This document shows, piece by piece, positions 5,797 through 9,314 of a DNA stretch of 9,314 bases. Source of the stretch: Deltaproteobacteria bacterium (GTDB lineage: Bacteria; Desulfobacterota; Desulfobaccia; Desulfobaccales; Desulfobaccaceae); NCBI GenBank assembly GCA_016874895.1, contig VGSX01000124.1:1-9314 (forward strand), read 5' to 3'. The position numbers and the translations under genes were made by a program. Position 1 is the first letter of the stretch. The number at the start of each line of letters is the position of its first letter. The notes below the pieces were generated by a model. The model was given only the letters and a program-made list of their open reading frames with translations. It was not told the DNA's origin and did no database searches.

Positions 5797-7644
5797 ATGT
5801 CAGGACATTGCCATGGCATCAGCGTCCCGCCCCCGGAGTTCACCCCGGAGCAGTGGGCCAAAATAGACAGTATCATCGAATGTTACAAAGATGTCCCCGG
5901 CAACCTCATGCCGGTATTGCAGGCCGTCCAGGAAGCGGTGGGCTGCCTGCCGCCGGCGGTGCAGGACCGCATCGCCCAAGGGCTCAACGTCCCCGGCAGC
6001 GATGTCTTCGGGGTCATGAGCTTTTACTCCATGTACACCTGGCGGCCCAAGGGCAAGTACGTCATCCGCTTCTGCGAATCGCCCCCCTGCCATGTTTCGG
6101 GGAGCGACAACCTGCTGGAATTCATGAAGGCAGAGTTGGGCGTACCCCTGAACCACACCACCAAGGACAAGCTCTTCACCCTGGAGACCACCGCCTGTCT
6201 GGGCGTCTGCGAGGTGGCCCCGGCCATGCAGATCAACGAGGTGGTGCACGGCAACCTCACCAAGGACAAGATCAGACAGATCCTGGCCGACTACCGGGCC
6301 GGGAAGGCCCCGGATTATAAAACGCTGCCCTACAGCACCAACGATTTCCGCAGCTACAAACAGAGCCCGGCGGAACTGGTGCTGCTCAGCAACGTGGGGG
6401 TCATTGATCCGGAGAAGGTGGATGATTACGTGGCCAAAGGCGGCTACGAGGCCCTGAAAAAGGCCGTGACCACCATGACCCCGGAACAGGTGGTGGAAGA
6501 GGTCAAGACCGCCGGCATCCGGGGCCGGGGCGGGGCCGGCTTCCCCGCGGGGCTGAAGTGGTCCTTTACCCGGCCCCTGGACGTGCCCCAGAAATACGTC
6601 ATCTGCAACCTGGACGAAGGCGAGCCGGGGACTATCAAAGACCGCTACATCGTGGAAGGCGACCCCCACAAGGTCCTGGAAGGCATGGCCATCGCCGGTT
6701 TCGCGGTGGGGGCCACCAAGGGCTTCATCTACTGCCGGGGGGAATACTACCTCTGCAAGCACCGCCTCAATACCGCCATCGAGCAGGCCAAGGCCAAGGG
6801 CTATCTGGGGAGCAACCTCTTCGGCACCACCTTCGCCTTCGACATCGAGGTGCGCTCCGGTTTCGGCTGTTACATCTGCGGCGAGGAGACCGCCCTCATC
6901 GAGTCCATCGAAGGCAAGCGGGGCTATCCCCGGGCCAAACCGCCCTTTCCGGGGGTCGAAGGATTATGGCGGAAACCCACCATCGTCAACAACGTGGAGA
7001 CCCTGGCCTCGGTCCCGGCCATCATCGCCAAGGGCGGGGAGTGGTACAAAGGCCTGGGCACCCCGGACACCACCGGCACCAAGATCTACCAGGTCATCGG
7101 CCACGTCAAGACGCCCCAGATCGTGGAGGTGCCCGTGGGCATCACCCTGCGGGAGCTCATCGACACCTACGGCGGCGGCATGAAAAACGGCAAGAAGTTC
7201 AAGATGTGCCAGACCGGGGGCGCTTCGGCGGGTATTGTCACGGCGGAGGCCCTGGACGTGCCCATCGAGTTCGGGGCCATGTCCAAGGTGGGGGGCGCTT
7301 TGGGCTCCGGCACCATGCTGGTGATGGATGAGAGCGTCTGCGCCGTGGACTTCGCCCGCTCGGTGGCGGTGTTCTTCGCCCACGAATCCTGCGGCCAGTG
7401 CACCCCCTGCCGGGAAGGCACGGTGCAGCTTTTAAGGACCCTGACCCGCATCTGGGAGGGCCAGGGCCGGCCCGGAGACCTGGAGTTCCTGGAAAGACTG
7501 GGCCAGACCATGATGGATGCGTCCTTCTGTCCCCTGGGCCAGACCGCCCCGGCCCCCCTGTTCAGCCTGCTGAAACACTTCCGCCCGGAATTCGAGGACC
7601 ACGTCAGCGGCAAGTGCACGCATGGGGTGTGCCGGACAACTTAA
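5797..7644 (+). CDS. fdhB: NuoE-NuoF fusion: NAD(H)-oxidoreductase (diaphorase) subunit of formate dehydrogenase
   Basis: Predicted 615-residue cytoplasmic flavoprotein passing electrons between the FdhA clusters and NAD(H). Residues about 15-165 are a complete NuoE-like thioredoxin-fold [2Fe-2S] domain with ligands C93, C98 (CESPPC) and C134, C138 (CLGVC). A linker (about 166-195) leads to a NuoF-like part: FMN/NADH-binding GIRGRGGAGFPAGLKW (240-255), NLDEGEPGTIKDR (271-283), GEETALIESIEGKRGYPR (362-379), and the [4Fe-4S] motif CGQCTPC (C532, C535, C538) with C578. The protein ends soon after, with two more cysteines (C607, C612). It lacks the C-terminal 2x[4Fe-4S] ferredoxin domain found in many HydB/HndC-type bifurcating subunits. 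With FdhA supplying NuoG-like clusters, the two polypeptides equal a NuoEFG module. It could work as a plain NAD-dependent enzyme or join a larger bifurcating complex. The symbol follows the operon role rather than an orthology test. Confidence 0.92.
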   Translation: MSGHCHGISVPPPEFTPEQWAKIDSIIECYKDVPGNLMPVLQAVQEAVGCLPPAVQDRIAQGLNVPGSDVFGVMSFYSMYTWRPKGKYVIRFCESPPCHVSGSDNLLEFMKAELGVPLNHTTKDKLFTLETTACLGVCEVAPAMQINEVVHGNLTKDKIRQILADYRAGKAPDYKTLPYSTNDFRSYKQSPAELVLLSNVGVIDPEKVDDYVAKGGYEALKKAVTTMTPEQVVEEVKTAGIRGRGGAGFPAGLKWSFTRPLDVPQKYVICNLDEGEPGTIKDRYIVEGDPHKVLEGMAIAGFAVGATKGFIYCRGEYYLCKHRLNTAIEQAKAKGYLGSNLFGTTFAFDIEVRSGFGCYICGEETALIESIEGKRGYPRAKPPFPGVEGLWRKPTIVNNVETLASVPAIIAKGGEWYKGLGTPDTTGTKIYQVIGHVKTPQIVEVPVGITLRELIDTYGGGMKNGKKFKMCQTGGASAGIVTAEALDVPIEFGAMSKVGGALGSGTMLVMDESVCAVDFARSVAVFFAHESCGQCTPCREGTVQLLRTLTRIWEGQGRPGDLEFLERLGQTMMDASFCPLGQTAPAPLFSLLKHFRPEFEDHVSGKCTHGVCRTT

Positions 7645-7671
7645 TAAACTGACGAGCAGGATCTTTTCAAA

Positions 7672-7704
7672 GGGGCAGACCGACGTTTCTGCCCCATTTT
7701 TTTT
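7672..7704 (+). terminator. Rho-independent terminator of the fdh operon
   Basis: A perfect 8-base stem GGGGCAGA (7672-7679) / TCTGCCCC (7688-7695) with an 8-base loop is followed by A and eight Ts (7697-7704). It lies 27 bases after the nuoEF stop and closes the two-gene fdh operon. Confidence 0.93.
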
Positions 7705-7762
7705 GCCTGGCAATACCTGCGCGCTGGGGGCTTCCTGCTACTGGTGGATAATCCTCGCGTAA

Positions 7763-7880
7763 GCGTTCAGCGGTCAGCTAATGCTTTAAATTCAAATAGT
7801 TATTCTAAGATGGCAGATCGCTGGTTTCTCGATTAGTTTTCTTAACCCATTGTTTTTGCTGAAAGCTGATTGCTGAACGC
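7763..7880. repeat. Inverted repeat of GCTGANN heptamers (intergenic repeat element)
   Basis: The left arm (7763-7779) reads GCGTTCAGC-GG-TCAGCT. The right arm (7864-7880) reads on the opposite strand GCGTTCAGC-AA-TCAGCT, so 15 of 17 positions pair. On the plus strand the right side is a tandem of heptamers GCTGAAA-GCTGATT-GCTGAAC-GC (7858-7880). On the minus strand the left arm similarly reads GCTGACC-GCTGAAC. About 80 bases of AT-rich sequence separate the arms. It contains no gene. It resembles short palindromic intergenic repeats, but whether other copies exist in the genome is unknown. Confidence 0.6.
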
Positions 7881-7900
7881 CTATTTTCAGGCTTTTCGAC

Positions 7901-7915
7901 TGGGCCACCGGCCCA
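7901..7915. repeat. Small perfect hairpin
   Basis: TGGGCC-ACC-GGCCCA is a 6-base perfect inverted repeat with a 3-base loop, about 50 bases before the arsR promoter. No T-run follows, so it is not a standard terminator. Its role is unknown. Confidence 0.4.
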
Positions 7916-7965
7916 TGAGGAACTGTTCTGTTTTTCAACCTCCCCACTTTGGGAAAAAAAATAGC

Positions 7966-8001
7966 TTGACATGCTCCTTTTTAATTTAGTAATAACTAAA
8001 T
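7966..8001 (+). promoter_or_regulatory. Promoter and ArsR-type operator
   Basis: A consensus -35 TTGACA (7966-7971) is followed at 17-18 bases by a poor -10 region (GTAATA/TAATAA, 7989-7995). This lies inside a perfect inverted repeat ATTTAGT-AATA-ACTAAAT (7984-8001). A palindrome of this size and AT content over the -10/start region is what ArsR/SmtB repressors typically bind, so autorepression is likely. It ends 3 bases before the arsR ATG. A short A-rich run (7954-7961) just upstream of the -35 could act as an UP element. Confidence 0.75.
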
Positions 8002-8004
8002 CAG

Positions 8005-8367
8005 ATGAAGACTGACCGGGAATTAGCCCTGATGTTTAAGGCCTTGGCCGCGCCGACCAGGATAACCATGGTTCGTATGCTCAAAAAAAGGGCGCTTTGC
8101 GTGGGAGCGTTGGCAAGATTACTGGAAATCACCCCTGGGGCGGTATCACAACACCTGGGGGTACTCAAAGAGGTCCGTCTGGTGGAGGGTGAAAAGCGCG
8201 GCTATTTCATGCACTACCGCCTCAACCCGGAAACTCTGGCCCTTTGGCAGGAGGCCCTCGGGGACTTCCTCTCGGCCCCGAAGGAACTGGAACCCTGCGT
8301 ATTCTTAAAACCAGGAGAAGGACTATGTGCACCTGTAAAACCGAATGTCAAAAACCCGAGGAGTTGA
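8005..8367 (+). CDS. ArsR/SmtB-family transcriptional repressor
   Basis: Predicted 120-residue dimeric winged-helix regulator. MFKALAAPTRITMVRML (10-26) is the family's N-terminal helix pair. The helix-turn-helix covers about 31-60 with ITPGAVSQHLGVLKEVRLV, and EGEKRGYFMHYRL (61-73) is the wing. Such proteins sit on DNA until a metal or metalloid ligand releases them. Where classical ArsR has a two-cysteine ELCVCDL motif, this protein has ALCVGAL with only C32. Extra cysteines lie in the C-terminal tail, C98 and C108, within EPCVFLKPGEGLCAPV. The sensor site may therefore join C32 with the tail, but the ligand is not predictable. No Shine-Dalgarno precedes the ATG at 8005, and the promoter geometry puts transcription start within a few bases of it, suggesting a nearly leaderless mRNA. 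The next gene overlaps its 3' end by 43 bases in another frame. Confidence 0.92.
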   Translation: MKTDRELALMFKALAAPTRITMVRMLKKRALCVGALARLLEITPGAVSQHLGVLKEVRLVEGEKRGYFMHYRLNPETLALWQEALGDFLSAPKELEPCVFLKPGEGLCAPVKPNVKNPRS

Positions 8368-8465
8368 AAGGTAGACCGGAGGAATGCCCGCCCCAGCAGA
8401 TCGAGAAGTGCCACGGCCAGACTTTGGAGCATCCCTGTCTGGCACCCCAGAAAAAGTCAGCTTAG
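8325..8465 (+). CDS. Small Cys-rich protein, putative metal-binding
   Basis: Predicted 46-residue soluble protein with six cysteines (C2, C4, C8, C21, C29, C38) and two histidines (H30, H36). Key segments are CTCKTEC at the start, KPEELKGRPEECPPQQIEKC in the middle, and CHG and EHPC towards the end. It has no signal peptide or membrane helix. The ATG at 8325 is preceded by AGGAG seven bases upstream. The gene overlaps the arsR 3' end by 43 bases in a different frame, so the arsR tail and this start are co-encoded. The layout KPEEL-G-PEEC-P-QI-KCHG seems familiar to me from short proteins next to metalloregulators in anaerobes, but I cannot name a characterised family. It may buffer or hand over a thiophilic metal or metalloid to the ABC exporter or the repressor. 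That role is inference. Confidence 0.72.
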   Translation: MCTCKTECQKPEELKGRPEECPPQQIEKCHGQTLEHPCLAPQKKSA

Positions 8466-8516
8466 TCGGGGAGGTTAGGTATATCATCCCCGCCGACCGA
8501 CCCTAAAGTGGAAAAA

Positions 8517-9314
8517 ATGTCAGCAGTGGCGGCCATCACCGTCTCCGGCCTGAGCAAGAGTTTCGGCTCCCTGCAGGCGCTCCATGAGGTAAACTTCACC
8601 GTGCCCCGGGGGGAAATCTTCGCTTACCTGGGGCCCAACGGCGCCGGCAAGACCACCACCATCAGGATTCTGGCCGGCCTGCTCCAGCGGGACGCCGGGG
8701 AGGTGAGTGTCTGCGGGGCAGATGTAGCCCGGGAGCCGGTGTTTGTGAAAGAACGGATCGGGGTCGTGCCCGATGAGTCTAATCTCTATCCTGAACTCAC
8801 CTGCCGTCGAAACCTGGAATACCTGGGGGAATTGTATGGCCTGAGGCGGAAGGTGCGAACCAGCAAGGCCACCGAACTCCTGTCGTTTTTCGATCTGGCC
8901 GACCGGGGGGCTACTCCCTTCGGGGCCCTGTCCCGGGGGTTAAAGCGGCGTTTGACCATCGCCGCCGCCCTGGTGCATGATCCGGAGCTGGTTTTTCTGG
9001 ACGAACCCACCTCGGGCCTGGACGTGCCCAGCGCCCGGGCCTTGCGGGAGCTCATCCGCACCATCAACCTCCAGGGCGCCACGATTTTCCTCACGACCCA
9101 CAATCTCCAGGAGGCCGAGGCCTTGAGCCAGCGAGTGCTCATCCTCATCCGGGGTCGGGTGGCGGCCCAGGGGACCCCGGGGGAAATCCGGCAGAGGGTG
9201 CGGCGCCTTAACCTTCTGGAAGTATCTTTTTCGCCGGAGATTGAGGCTGGTCCTCTGCTCAAGGCCTGTCCTGCGGTTCTCCAAGCGTTTCCGAAGAACG
9301 GAGTCTGGCGCCTG
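8517..9314 (+). CDS. ABC transporter ATP-binding protein, CcmA/DrrA type (3' end outside window)
   Basis: The frame is open from just after the small protein's stop to the window edge, and 266 codons are visible from the ATG at 8517. An in-frame GTG at 8508 is an alternative start; neither has a strong Shine-Dalgarno. The product is the cytoplasmic ATPase of an ABC-2-type exporter. It shows Walker A GPNGAGKTT (39-47), signature LSRGLKRRL (138-146), Walker B LVFLDEPTSGLD (158-169) and the H-loop TTHN with H195. The usual Q-loop glutamine appears replaced by aspartate (IGVVPDESNLYPELT, D86), and the signature reads LSRGL instead of LSGGQ. The residues after about 225 form the C-terminal extension found in drug- and lipid-exporter ATPases. 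It follows the Cys-rich gene by 51 bases in the same frame and probably belongs to the ArsR-controlled operon. A membrane permease is expected downstream, beyond the window. Confidence 0.9.
   Translation, partial: MSAVAAITVSGLSKSFGSLQALHEVNFTVPRGEIFAYLGPNGAGKTTTIRILAGLLQRDAGEVSVCGADVAREPVFVKERIGVVPDESNLYPELTCRRNLEYLGELYGLRRKVRTSKATELLSFFDLADRGATPFGALSRGLKRRLTIAAALVHDPELVFLDEPTSGLDVPSARALRELIRTINLQGATIFLTTHNLQEAEALSQRVLILIRGRVAAQGTPGEIRQRVRRLNLLEVSFSPEIEAGPLLKACPAVLQAFPKNGVWRL

Noticed and set aside
5800..6762. Minus-strand open frame opposite the nuoEF-like gene
   Set aside because: Low-complexity Gly/His/Val-rich translation without domain features. The plus strand carries unambiguous NuoE and NuoF motifs.
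1..9314. CRISPR arrays, tRNA or rRNA genes
   Set aside because: I found no regularly spaced direct repeats, no tRNA cloverleaf with a T-loop GGTTCRA motif, and no conserved rRNA stretches.

Overview
The window reads as a chromosomal segment from an anaerobic, GC-rich bacterium, most likely a Desulfobacterota (deltaproteobacterial) sulfate reducer or syntroph. This is inferred from a selenocysteine-type NAD-linked formate dehydrogenase of the kind common in acetogens and syntrophs, an acetate/4-hydroxybutyrate-type CoA-transferase, and GC-rich, GGC/CTG-heavy coding regions separated by AT-richer intergenic DNA. The genus cannot be named from the sequence alone.

Layout. 1-581 (+): C-terminal part of a CoA-transferase/acetyl-CoA hydrolase, cut by the window edge. 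582-890: intergenic, with one unidentified 58-codon minus-strand ORF. 891-1565 (-): an MgtC/SapB-family membrane protein. About 1685-2006 (-): a frameshifted relic of the N-terminal half of a tyrosine recombinase. 2125-2718 (-): a HigB/HigA-like type II toxin-antitoxin pair with the toxin gene first. The relic and the toxin-antitoxin pair look like the scar of an old mobile element. 2719-3089: intergenic, with a good sigma70-type promoter pointing at the fdh genes. 3090-5783 (+): formate dehydrogenase catalytic subunit, one gene interrupted by an in-frame TGA (4149-4151) read as selenocysteine, followed by a SECIS-like hairpin. 5797-7644 (+): a NuoE-NuoF fusion, the NAD(H)-reacting diaphorase partner. 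7672-7704: strong rho-independent terminator. 7705-8004: intergenic, with an inverted repeat built from GCTGANN heptamers, a small hairpin, and an ArsR-type promoter/operator. 8005-8367 (+): ArsR-family repressor. 8325-8465 (+): a 46-residue Cys-rich protein overlapping arsR. 8508/8517 to beyond 9314 (+): ABC-transporter ATPase, cut by the window edge.

How they work together. fdhA and the NuoEF fusion form a self-contained two-gene unit between a promoter and a terminator. It encodes a soluble NAD-dependent formate dehydrogenase/CO2 reductase: electrons run between the Mo/W-Sec site and FMN/NAD(H) through a chain of Fe-S clusters. The arsR, Cys-rich protein and ABC ATPase genes look like a separate metal- or metalloid-responsive export cassette, which continues past the right edge. 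This cassette is the best candidate for a little-described system here.
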